DNA of 64,000 nucleotides. Source: PALSA-1316 sp964499365. GTDB lineage: Bacteria; Nitrospirota; Thermodesulfovibrionia; Thermodesulfovibrionales; UBA6898. Location of the stretch: NCBI GenBank assembly GCA_964499365.1, contig CAZCKU010000012.1, positions 79,888 to 143,887 of the forward strand, written 5' to 3'. The notes under the pieces were generated by a model that was not told the DNA's origin, did not search any database, and saw only the letters and a list, made by a program, of their open reading frames with translations. This document shows, piece by piece, positions 31,605-40,094 of the stretch. The stretch's first letter is position 1; every line of letters starts with the position of its first letter. Position numbers and translations under genes: made by a program.

Positions 31605-32432
31605 ATGAAGCAGTTACTACCATACTTCCAAGCATTCGGTGTGATGTTCGTTGGATTCATTGGAGCCTTTTTGGGGCGTCAAGTGTCAAAAACGCGGTGG
31701 CATCTTTGGGCGATTGCTTATATCATTCCACTTATTCTGATGCTGGCAATTGCAATCACGCGGTGGATACCGAAATTGGAATTCACTATTCCTTTCAGAT
31801 GGATAATGGCTAGTCGAATGGAACTTGTCATTCTGGCATTTCTGACCACATTCACATTGACCATCACAGTGTCCCGGCTTGCCGCAAAGCGCTTGCGAAT
31901 ACTTGTGGATTTCTTGAAATGGCTGATTGTTTTTTACTGCTGCTTGCCTTTTCTGATGCCGGCGCTTCACTATGCCAATCATCGAGGCATAAAGACGCTG
32001 ATCAACAAGAAGGGCATCTGCATACAAAGCAACGACTACACCTGCGGACCCGCGGCCGCTGTCACAGCCCTACGACGGCTCGGGGTTCCGGCTGAAGAAG
32101 GCGAACTCGCCATTTTGGCACACACAACCCGTATTATCGGGACAGAGCCTGATTCCCTCTGTTCCGCCATAAGTGAACGCTATCATGCCGATGGAATACA
32201 ATGCAACTATCGGAGTTATCGCTCAATATCAGATCTTAAGCAGCTACCAGTGATCGCAATGGTGAAGTATTCATTTCTGCTTAATCACTATGTGACAGTT
32301 CTTGCGGTAACCGATACAACCATCGAGGTCGGCGACCCTCTTGAAGGGAAACGCGTCCTCAGCCATGGTAAGTTCAACGAGATGTGGCGTAACGTTGGTA
32401 TCGTTATAGAGAAGGTAACTACTCCGAAATAA
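31605..32432 (+). CDS. Membrane-anchored C39-like cysteine peptidase
   Basis: A 275-residue protein with four hydrophobic segments in residues about 5-125 and a soluble C-terminal domain. That domain reads GICIQSNDYTCGPAAAVTALRRLGV, with the catalytic Cys in YTCGPAA. A His follows in LLNHYVTVLAV and an Asp in EVGDPLEGKR, matching the Cys-His-Asp order of peptidase family C39 (double-glycine leader peptidases and relatives). There is no ABC transporter domain, unlike bacteriocin exporters. The domain's side of the membrane is not clear. First gene of the module between inverted repeats; neighbours are a giant propeller protein and an HExxH peptidase. Confidence 0.72.
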   Translation: MKQLLPYFQAFGVMFVGFIGAFLGRQVSKTRWHLWAIAYIIPLILMLAIAITRWIPKLEFTIPFRWIMASRMELVILAFLTTFTLTITVSRLAAKRLRILVDFLKWLIVFYCCLPFLMPALHYANHRGIKTLINKKGICIQSNDYTCGPAAAVTALRRLGVPAEEGELAILAHTTRIIGTEPDSLCSAISERYHADGIQCNYRSYRSISDLKQLPVIAMVKYSFLLNHYVTVLAVTDTTIEVGDPLEGKRVLSHGKFNEMWRNVGIVIEKVTTPK

Positions 32433-32611
32433 TGAATCTGGAAATCGAACATTTTCGCGTTAGCCTTAGAAATCTATCAGGATGAAAAGTGGGGGAAGAT
32501 ATACTGAAGTTAATTCTTTTCAAGAAATAGTAGCTATGTTATGATCATACCCATAATGGGGAAACCACTTTTCGGGTCTAGATACGCAGGGGATTGGGCA
32601 GGCCACTCTCA

Positions 32612-35600
32612 ATGAATACACAAACCTGGCGCACCCTGAAAATCGGCAACACTATACGCTTCTTGTCTATCTTCGTGGTGTTATGCCTTCTCGTCTATTA
32701 CTCGGTCTGGTCTGCCGACAGAGGGGCGCAGATACATGGACCATCCAGAATGGTTGCCGGCCCCGAGAATTCAATTTACGTTATGGTAGATGGTTCTTTG
32801 ATCCGTGCCTCCTCCAGCGGGGAAGTGCTGGCTGACATTAAGCTGAAAAGGGAGTACTCGGTCCCGGACCCGATTGCGGACCTATACGTTGAACCAAGCG
32901 GGGAAATAATCCTGGGGATTGCCAATTCTCAGAAGATAATCAGACTCTCTCCGGACGGAAGGGAGCTGGTGGCCTATCCATTCAAACCCTTTAGTCCTCC
33001 GCCGGGGTATCTTCCGTATTTCAAGTTTACGAAAAATCCGGCTGCCGGGATATTCTACCTTTCAGATTCACATGCAAACACCCTTCGACTCTTCAATCAG
33101 GAGGACGGGGAAATTGCTGTCTGGAAACGGCCCAGGGACGCAAAGGAAGTTGCTGGCGATGAAACAGGCAACAAGGATCCGGCTGCAACGTCCTTCTTCT
33201 GGCCTAATCGCGTCGATTATTATCAGAATTATTTGTTTGTTGTCGATACGAATAATGAACGAGTGCTTCGACTTCAGCCTGACGGAACACTCAGTAAAAC
33301 CATCTATCCCTCAGCGAATGAAAGAACTGCCTTTAACCGTCCAACAGACCTTTCCGTAAATGGCAATACTCTCTTCGTCATCAGCAGAACTCCTGATGGA
33401 GAAGGCGGCGTTATTTCTGCGATAGATATGGAAACCGATAAACGGTGGCGGTTCGATCTGAACGGTGCGGCGTTCGTAACTGGGGGCAAAGACAAAACTA
33501 TTGTTCCCGAAGATATTCTCGCCAGAGAAAACGATCTGTTGGTATCAGATCAAAACCTGATGAAAATTTACAGGTTCTCCAAAGAAGGGAAGTATCTGGG
33601 GGTCTTCGGGCAAGAATCTTTTCTCAATGTCCTCCGCAGAACAACGATAAAACAGCGTTTCTTTCAGTGGGGGAAACCGCTATCAATACTCTGCATGATA
33701 ATAGTACTGCTGGCCCTTTGGCGGAAGAGCAGGATGCAGAAAAAGGGGACCCCTCACGCAGCCGAGCCGCTGACGAAGGGGGCCTCCTTGTTTCAGGCAC
33801 GGGTGAACAGACGCACTGTTGTGCTCGTGCTGCTGATTGCGATTTCTGCCTCGATAGCTTTGGCCTGGAGCGCCGGAGTGCTTCCAAAATGGGACGTACG
33901 GTACGCGGTCACGCCTCTGCTATTTCTATTTCCGTTACTCCATGCCTTCTTTATCTTTGCGCCCTTGCTTGTAGTTCTGTGGGGCAGTTATTGCGTCTTC
34001 AGGAAGATGAGGAAGACGAAGCGTCCTGCACTCATCGGTCCAATATTTGTGATATGTATTCTGCTCCTCTTGGCAGTAACAGCGATGCTTTCGGTACGAA
34101 TCCCCCTTCTGCCGGATATAATCACGAGACCTTTGGCAAATGCGATGCTGTATCTGGGCATGGGGGACCATGATCTTTATATCAGGCTAAGCAGGCTCGG
34201 AGACAGGACTTCCGTACCCTCCCTGATAGAGGCGCTCAGGAGAGAGCAGCAGGGGGGGCTTGCCGAACATAACAGAAATATCATTTTGTCGGCTCTCCGA
34301 AGCATAACCCGCAATGATTTCGGAAACAATTACACCGAATGGGAGACATGGTGGGCGGGGAACAAGAATAAAACCGCGGACGATTGGAAAATCAGTGGTC
34401 TTGATCGAGCAGGATATGCAGTTTCGGGTTATCCCTCAAGAGATGCCGTAGCGGCGCTGATTGATGCAATGGCATATGCGGAACCGGTTCCGGGTGCAAG
34501 AGAGTATCTTGTGCAAAATGCGGAAACTCTTCTCCTAAAGCTGCCGGCGGAAGACGTTATCGAGGTAATCAGGAATAAGCTGAATGACAACAGTGCTGTC
34601 AATACTAGGATTGGCATCGCCAGGGCGCTTGGGGCCCTTGGAAATCAGGTCGCCGTGCCCTTCCTGAAAGCTTTACTGACTGATGAAGATCAGATCGTCA
34701 GAAGCATGGCGGTTTTCTCGCTTAACAAGATACAACGCGCATTGATAAAGGCGCCGGCCGGCCATTTTGTTATGTACGAGATTTCGACCGGAGACTATGC
34801 CCGCTATACGGAATTGAGTCCTGACCGTCGATATCTGTATTTTGCGACGGGTTTTAAGATCACAAAGCTGGACCTGCAAACCGGAAAGACAGTCTGGGCT
34901 TACAATAGTCAGTCGGAAATCGGCTCCGAATTGGTGGCACGGGAGCGTGAAGTGCTTTATTACGGCTACGACGGAACAGTCAATTGTATCGACACCACCA
35001 GAGGGACTCTGATCTGGAGATATCAATCCGAGGGCACAACCTATCGATATCATAGCAAAGTCGTTGTTGCAGGAGATACAGCATATATGGGAGTGGAACA
35101 CTATGTCAGGGCGGTTGATATTGAGAGCGGAAGGATTAAATGGTCGGCAAAAGTATTGCCCTCGTCCGGTCTTATAACCTGCTTGGCTGGCAACGTCTTT
35201 GTCGCTACGCGGGAGGGACAGCTGCTGAAGATCACCCCCGGCGGAAAGGAGCTCGGTAAGGTTGATATAGGCGGATGGCCGTATAGCCTGGAAGCATATG
35301 ACGGCCTTCTCTATGTTACTTACAAATCCGAGCCGGCCTATTTGAAGGTATTTTCTTCGGAAAAACTCGAGCTGATGATGAATTTGTGGATAGGCCAGCG
35401 ATTTTCGTCAGCGCGCATTGTTGTGAATGAAACCACCGTGGTAATTCCTGAAAATTATCGCCTCACGTCCTTTGATCGTAAGAAGGGCGTGCAGCGATGG
35501 TCTATTGAGGAGCGGGACTTGGGGCCCATTTCATTGTCCGAAACTCTTCTGGCCACTGGAGATGAACTGCGGGATCCCGTGACGGGTGCGCTCCTCCATA

Positions 35601-35698
35601 AATACAACATCGGCAGGATTGCGCATACGCGTCTTTTTGAAAGCATGTACGTAGTCAGCGATTATGCCGGTAAACTTTTCGTTCTCAGATTACCATGA
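32612..35698 (+). CDS. Large membrane protein with NHL-type propeller, HEAT-like repeats and PQQ-type propeller
   Basis: About 1,028 residues from ATG 32612 (a TTG at 32594 would add six; neither has a strong ribosome-binding site). One N-terminal span (about residues 15-35) leads into an NHL/YncE-like propeller (PSRMVAGPENSIYVMVDGSL, FFWPNRVDYYQNYLFVVDTNNERVLRL). A block of four to five spans follows at about 355-510. Next come HEAT-like helices (ARALGALGNQVAVPFLKALLTDEDQIVRSMAVFSL, about 525-715), then a PQQ-like propeller to the end (TKLDLQTGKTVWAY, GTLIWRYQSE). Such architecture suggests a sensor or scaffold, with function unknown. It lies between two predicted peptidase genes. Confidence 0.65.
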   Translation: MNTQTWRTLKIGNTIRFLSIFVVLCLLVYYSVWSADRGAQIHGPSRMVAGPENSIYVMVDGSLIRASSSGEVLADIKLKREYSVPDPIADLYVEPSGEIILGIANSQKIIRLSPDGRELVAYPFKPFSPPPGYLPYFKFTKNPAAGIFYLSDSHANTLRLFNQEDGEIAVWKRPRDAKEVAGDETGNKDPAATSFFWPNRVDYYQNYLFVVDTNNERVLRLQPDGTLSKTIYPSANERTAFNRPTDLSVNGNTLFVISRTPDGEGGVISAIDMETDKRWRFDLNGAAFVTGGKDKTIVPEDILARENDLLVSDQNLMKIYRFSKEGKYLGVFGQESFLNVLRRTTIKQRFFQWGKPLSILCMIIVLLALWRKSRMQKKGTPHAAEPLTKGASLFQARVNRRTVVLVLLIAISASIALAWSAGVLPKWDVRYAVTPLLFLFPLLHAFFIFAPLLVVLWGSYCVFRKMRKTKRPALIGPIFVICILLLLAVTAMLSVRIPLLPDIITRPLANAMLYLGMGDHDLYIRLSRLGDRTSVPSLIEALRREQQGGLAEHNRNIILSALRSITRNDFGNNYTEWETWWAGNKNKTADDWKISGLDRAGYAVSGYPSRDAVAALIDAMAYAEPVPGAREYLVQNAETLLLKLPAEDVIEVIRNKLNDNSAVNTRIGIARALGALGNQVAVPFLKALLTDEDQIVRSMAVFSLNKIQRALIKAPAGHFVMYEISTGDYARYTELSPDRRYLYFATGFKITKLDLQTGKTVWAYNSQSEIGSELVAREREVLYYGYDGTVNCIDTTRGTLIWRYQSEGTTYRYHSKVVVAGDTAYMGVEHYVRAVDIESGRIKWSAKVLPSSGLITCLAGNVFVATREGQLLKITPGGKELGKVDIGGWPYSLEAYDGLLYVTYKSEPAYLKVFSSEKLELMMNLWIGQRFSSARIVVNETTVVIPENYRLTSFDRKKGVQRWSIEERDLGPISLSETLLATGDELRDPVTGALLHKYNIGRIAHTRLFESMYVVSDYAGKLFVLRLP

Positions 35699-35809
35699 TT
35701 CATGGCATGGCAGTCGTCCTTTTTGCCATCTTGCGCCTTAATTCCGGAGCACATGAGCCATGGCGCTATGGACTTAAATGTCGGCGAAAGAAGATAAAAT
35801 AACATATCC

Positions 35810-36670
35810 ATGACGGTGCGATTAAAGCTACTGTTAGCAATAATGACGATATTAGGCATTATTGTTTTCAGCGATTACTGGCTGGGGCCATACGTCAAGG
35901 GGACAAAGATTGAGACAGCTCATTATACCATCTATTCAACATCACCTCAGCCCCAAACAGTTCGTGTCGGGGAAGCCGCCGAGTGCCTATATAGCGCCTA
36001 TACAACATTTTTTAAAGGCCTTATAGACACGAAAGCCCATGACCAACGGCTAAAAATGATGCTTTATCGCGATAAACAGGAGTTCATTAGACACAACAAA
36101 AGCAAACCTTGGGCAGAAGCTTACTACAAGGCCCCATATTGTTATTCATATTACCCGGAAGGCGAGACTAATCCATATCACTGGATGCTGCATGAAGCAA
36201 TTCATCAGTTAAATAATGAAGTTGCCCATTTCAGAATACCGCAGTGGATAGATGAAGGATTAGCGGACTATTTCGGGTCGAGTAGGATAGAGGTCGGGAA
36301 ATTACTACCAGGCCAGATTGCCTTCGATTCGTATCCTATCTGGTGGCTATCGAGTCTCTCCTTAACCGGCAACATCAGTCAAGACATCAAAGATGGTAAA
36401 GTAATCCCGTTGACAGCTCTCATTACCGGCATTGGCGGCCCTGATATAGACAGACACTTCAATCTGTATTATATACATTGGTGGAGCTTGACTCATTTCC
36501 TGTTTCATTATAAAGACGGGACGTACTCACGGGGATATAAGAAATTGATTAAAGCAGGTGGCACCGTGGAAGGATTCGAAACCAACATTGGTTCGATTAA
36601 TAAAATCCAAGCCGAATGGTATGAATATTTACGGCAGACAATCTCGGAAGCATCGAGCATGAAAAGATGA
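35810..36670 (+). CDS. Membrane-anchored zinc metallopeptidase (peptidase MA-like)
   Basis: A 286-residue protein with one N-terminal hydrophobic segment (residues about 5-25). The catalytic motif is HEAIH (in WMLHEAIHQLNNE) with the third zinc ligand probably Glu in QWIDEGLADYF about 20 residues later, the gluzincin arrangement seen in DUF1570/peptidase-MA-like proteins. The rest is largely aromatic and unrecognised. The substrate is unknown. It is the third and last gene of the repeat-bracketed module, 111 bases after the propeller gene. Confidence 0.75.
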   Translation: MTVRLKLLLAIMTILGIIVFSDYWLGPYVKGTKIETAHYTIYSTSPQPQTVRVGEAAECLYSAYTTFFKGLIDTKAHDQRLKMMLYRDKQEFIRHNKSKPWAEAYYKAPYCYSYYPEGETNPYHWMLHEAIHQLNNEVAHFRIPQWIDEGLADYFGSSRIEVGKLLPGQIAFDSYPIWWLSSLSLTGNISQDIKDGKVIPLTALITGIGGPDIDRHFNLYYIHWWSLTHFLFHYKDGTYSRGYKKLIKAGGTVEGFETNIGSINKIQAEWYEYLRQTISEASSMKR

Positions 36671-36763
36671 TGGAAACAACCGATAACAATTCTCGAATAC
36701 CAACTCGGAGTGAAGCTGGTTTGATTTTAGCAAGGGCCAGTGGCGGGGTATAAGAGGGGCTAA

Positions 36764-36789
36764 GGTTCAACCCTCATTCTTCATTTATG
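36764..36789 (-). repeat. Dispersed repeat, copy C (right border, inverted)
   Basis: Read on the minus strand it begins CATAAATGAAGAATGA and ends GGGTTGAACC, three mismatches from copy B over 26 bases. Opposite orientation to copy B across 5.3 kb suggests the ends of a mobile or formerly mobile unit. Confidence 0.65.
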
Positions 36790-36850
36790 GCAGTGGTGCC
36801 CCTTGGCCACAAATACCCTACCTTCAGCAGATACGGACGAAGGTCTTGGA

Positions 36851-39811
36851 CTACGAAAAGAACTGTTGCAGGCAGTCCCTCAGGGATTCGAGCTTGTAGG
36901 GTTTTTTCAGGACAGCTTCGTAGCCGTAGGCACGGTAATCAGCCACGACCGGGCTGTCGGCATACCCGCTTGAGACAACTGCCCTGACCGCAGGGTCGAT
37001 CTCCCTGATTTTTGCGATCGCTTCCTCGCCGCCCATCCCGCCCTTTACCGTAAGGTCGAGAATAACCAGGTCAAAGGGTCTGCCTTCCTCCCGTGCCTGC
37101 CTGAACAATTCAATGGCCTTCCTTCCGTCCTCCGCCCCCGCCACCTCATGACCCAGGGCTGCGATCATCTCCTTTGCAACATCCCTGACAACATCCTCAT
37201 CGTCCATCAGGAGCACTCTGCCCTTCTTTGTCCCTGCAGCAGTCGGGGGAGCGGCCGCTGTTTCCGCCTCTGTCTTGATCGACGCAGGCAGATAGATGGT
37301 GAAGGTGCTGCCCCTGCTGAGTTCCGAGCTGACCTCGATTACCCCGCCGTGGTTCTTTATGATCGAATACGATGTTGCCAGGCCAAGGCCGCTTCCCTTC
37401 TGTTTGGTCGTAAAGTAGGGGTCGAAGATCTTCGTTTTGTTCTGTTCGGATATGCCGGTGCCCGTATCCTGAATATCGATGCGGACGAACTGTCCCCCGT
37501 CAGGCAGTCCGGGGTTGGACCGGGGAGGGATATCAATATTTCTGACAGAGATAGTGATCGTCCCCCGCCCTGCCATGGCATCATTGGCATTGAGGACTAT
37601 GTTCTGTATGACCTGTGCAAGCTGTCCGGCATCTGCCTGCACCGCCCGGAGGTCCGAAGCAATGTCCAGCCGGTAGTGTGTATGCGATCCTGACAGGGCA
37701 AATTTGACGGCATTTTCGATTGCCGGCTCGAGCCGGATCAGCTTCTTGAGGGGCTTGCCTCCCTTTGAGAAGGTCAGAAGCTGGGTCGTGAGGTTGACCG
37801 CCATATGCAGGGCTTCTTCAGCCTGGTTGAGCATGGCAAGGGACTTTTCTTTCCGATCGTGGGTGACCTTTGCCATGGAGATATATCCGAATACTCCCTG
37901 CAGAAGATTATTAAAGTCATGGGCTATGCCGCCTGCCAGGGTGCCGATGGATTCGAGTTTCTGGGTCTTCAGCCTCTCTTCTTCGAGGAGATACTTTTCG
38001 GTGATGTTGTTGATGATCTCGATCACCGAGGTTACGGTTCCGGATGCGTCTTTGATCGGAAAGGCCTTGGTCTCTACATAGAGGACATGGCCATGGGCAT
38101 CTTTGTGGCGGTGTATTGCCGTATGGGGGGTCCCGGTTTCAAAGGCATGGCGCGCTGCACATACTTCGCCTTCTTCAAAGCAGGGTCTGTCTGTTTTATG
38201 CGATATCTCGTAGCAGTGTCTGCCGATGAGCTCTGCATCGCATGCGCCGACCTGGCTGCAGTATGCCCTGTTGGCGGTCAGGATCCTGTAGTCACGGTCA
38301 ACGACAATGAAGCCTTCATCAACGGTGTCCAGAATGTTCCGGATGAACTGCTCGCTCTGCTTGAGGGCGTCTTCGGAGCGTTTGCGGTCGGTTATGTCCT
38401 GCCATATGGCGTACATGACTGTTTCGCCAGCCAGGTCAATCGGCTGCGTTATGACATGATGGTACCGTATCTCTCCCCGTTTGGTCAGATGTCTCACGTC
38501 AAAGGCAGCCCCCCCGGTCTCGAGTATCTTTTCGGTCCGTTTCCGTACGTCAGAGGGTGTTTCATCAGGATCCAGGTCAGCGATACTCAACCGGGAAAAC
38601 TCTTCCCGCGTATACCCCAGCTGGCAGCATGCCACATCGTTGAAATGTACGATACTGCCCGACAGGTCAACAATAACGATGCCGTCAGGTGACTGCTCGA
38701 AAAGGGTGCGATACCGGTATTCGCTTTGCCGAAGAGCCTCTTCCCGCGATGTAATACCCTCGACCATGCGGTCAACCGTGAGGGCCAGTTCGCCCAGTTC
38801 GCCGCCCTTGATCAGATCGGAAACTTTACCCGTCACTGCGCCTTCGGCAAGACGTCCGGAGTGAAGCTTCAAAAGTGAGATGCGGTCAGCGATTGAATGT
38901 TTTCCGATGATCCAGGTCACATAGAGCACCAGAGAAAACATCATCAGAGTCAGGACGAGGTTCCTCAGAAACGTTCTGTTGGCCTGTGCCATAACCAGAT
39001 CAAAGGGTATCCCAACCCTTACGTACATATAGGGTTCAGATTCCCCCTTCAGGGTCAGCTTGCGGTAGGCTGTAATCCTCTTTAAACCGTCATGGGTAAT
39101 GCCTATTTCGGTGTCTTCCATGGGGCCATTCCTCATCCGATTGATGACCTTTTCATCAAACCGCTGCCCGATAAACTTGTCAAATCCCATTCCGAGTACC
39201 ACGCCCTCATGGTCCAGCAATACATAACTGGTCCTGTTCGGCCAGGTAATATTCTCCATGAGCTTCTTATGAAAACCGAGGTCTATGCCCAGGATGATGA
39301 CCCCGGTGATCTCGCCCGCACTGTTTTTGTAGGGATAGTAGAACGAGAGGACCTGTTTGCCGGAATACTGCCCCTGCTTATATCTGCCGGCAGTAAAATG
39401 TCCGAGTGAAAGGGCCCTGGTAAAAGATTCCCTGTCGGCTATGGCCTTGCCCCTGACAGGAAGGGCTGATGCCCATATAGCCCCGCTTCGGTCTGTTATG
39501 AATATGGTGGTATACTGCGGGTTCAACCTGACTGCTTCGGCAAGGGCGGCCTCGACCCTTGTCGCATTCCGACCGTGCACCTCCGGCATACTGTCAAGTG
39601 CGTGAAGGAGCTGCTCTGCCGAGGTGACAAGCGACTGCTGCTGGACTTCAACCAGTGCGGCAAGAGACTTGGCCTGTTGTTTGGCATGGGTTATCTCTTT
39701 GGCCCTCTGCTGTATTCCGGAAAAGACGATTAAAGAAAAGGTAAAAAGGGCAATCAGGGCTACCATGAGCAGCAACTGCAACCTGATCGGCAGCTCAACA
39801 AGTTTCGTCAT
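36851..39811 (-). CDS. Hybrid sensor histidine kinase (dCache-HAMP-PAS-PAS-HisKA-HATPase-REC)
   Basis: A 986-residue inner-membrane kinase. TM1 is at about residues 12-32; a double-Cache periplasmic sensor (FITDRSGAIWASALPV, SFYYPYKNSAGEITGVIILGIDL) follows, then TM2 near 285-305 and a HAMP-like linker. Two PAS domains come next; the second contains CYEISHKTDRPCFEEGEVC, a Cys-rich pattern seen in PAS domains that may bind a metal or cluster. The kinase core has GGIAHDFNNLLQGV, NIVLNANDAM, DTGTGI and GSGLGLATSYSI. The C-terminal receiver has its phospho-Asp in LVILDLTVKGGMGG. No ribosome-binding site is visible before the ATG. No partner regulator is adjacent. Confidence 0.92.
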   Translation of the reverse strand: MTKLVELPIRLQLLLMVALIALFTFSLIVFSGIQQRAKEITHAKQQAKSLAALVEVQQQSLVTSAEQLLHALDSMPEVHGRNATRVEAALAEAVRLNPQYTTIFITDRSGAIWASALPVRGKAIADRESFTRALSLGHFTAGRYKQGQYSGKQVLSFYYPYKNSAGEITGVIILGIDLGFHKKLMENITWPNRTSYVLLDHEGVVLGMGFDKFIGQRFDEKVINRMRNGPMEDTEIGITHDGLKRITAYRKLTLKGESEPYMYVRVGIPFDLVMAQANRTFLRNLVLTLMMFSLVLYVTWIIGKHSIADRISLLKLHSGRLAEGAVTGKVSDLIKGGELGELALTVDRMVEGITSREEALRQSEYRYRTLFEQSPDGIVIVDLSGSIVHFNDVACCQLGYTREEFSRLSIADLDPDETPSDVRKRTEKILETGGAAFDVRHLTKRGEIRYHHVITQPIDLAGETVMYAIWQDITDRKRSEDALKQSEQFIRNILDTVDEGFIVVDRDYRILTANRAYCSQVGACDAELIGRHCYEISHKTDRPCFEEGEVCAARHAFETGTPHTAIHRHKDAHGHVLYVETKAFPIKDASGTVTSVIEIINNITEKYLLEEERLKTQKLESIGTLAGGIAHDFNNLLQGVFGYISMAKVTHDRKEKSLAMLNQAEEALHMAVNLTTQLLTFSKGGKPLKKLIRLEPAIENAVKFALSGSHTHYRLDIASDLRAVQADAGQLAQVIQNIVLNANDAMAGRGTITISVRNIDIPPRSNPGLPDGGQFVRIDIQDTGTGISEQNKTKIFDPYFTTKQKGSGLGLATSYSIIKNHGGVIEVSSELSRGSTFTIYLPASIKTEAETAAAPPTAAGTKKGRVLLMDDEDVVRDVAKEMIAALGHEVAGAEDGRKAIELFRQAREEGRPFDLVILDLTVKGGMGGEEAIAKIREIDPAVRAVVSSGYADSPVVADYRAYGYEAVLKKPYKLESLRDCLQQFFS

Positions 39812-39895
39812 GACATTAGTGTATCATTATTTGAAAAAAATTCTGTCAGATCCTCCCCTGCAGGGCTTATCCTGATTAATGGCCGGATCAATCAA

Positions 39896-39924
39896 TTGAC
39901 ATACATTTCCTGCATTAATATAAT
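39896..39924 (+). promoter_or_regulatory. Perfect-consensus sigma70 promoter of the CSLREA protein gene
   Basis: TTGACA (39896-39901), 17 bases, TATAAT (39919-39924). Transcription should start near 39931, leaving a leader of about 160 bases that contains a possible eight-codon ORF. Confidence 0.85.
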
Positions 39925-39984
39925 TAAACCACAAAAAAATATACATAGAATATATAATGGTTCATTATTTCCGAGGCGGAGATA

Positions 39985-40011
39985 ATGAGCGAGAAGAAAT
40001 ATATTAATTGA
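39985..40011 (+). CDS. Possible leader peptide MSEKKYIN
   Basis: ATG-AGC-GAG-AAG-AAA-TAT-ATT-AAT-TGA, with GAGGCGGAG just upstream as a ribosome-binding site. It lies in the long leader of the CSLREA gene and ends 83 bases before its start. No clear attenuator pairing was found, so it could be chance. Confidence 0.25.
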   Translation: MSEKKYIN

Positions 40012-40094
40012 GGCGGCAACGGGATCGGGCAGGGGGAGATACTCCCTCATGAGGGAAACTCTCTTCATTCAACCCATTGTACGAGGAGGTAATC

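Noticed and set aside
40020..40094. Possible riboswitch in the leader of the CSLREA gene
   Set aside because: The leader has a palindrome but none of the conserved bases of cyclic-di-GMP, cobalamin or other riboswitches I can recognise.
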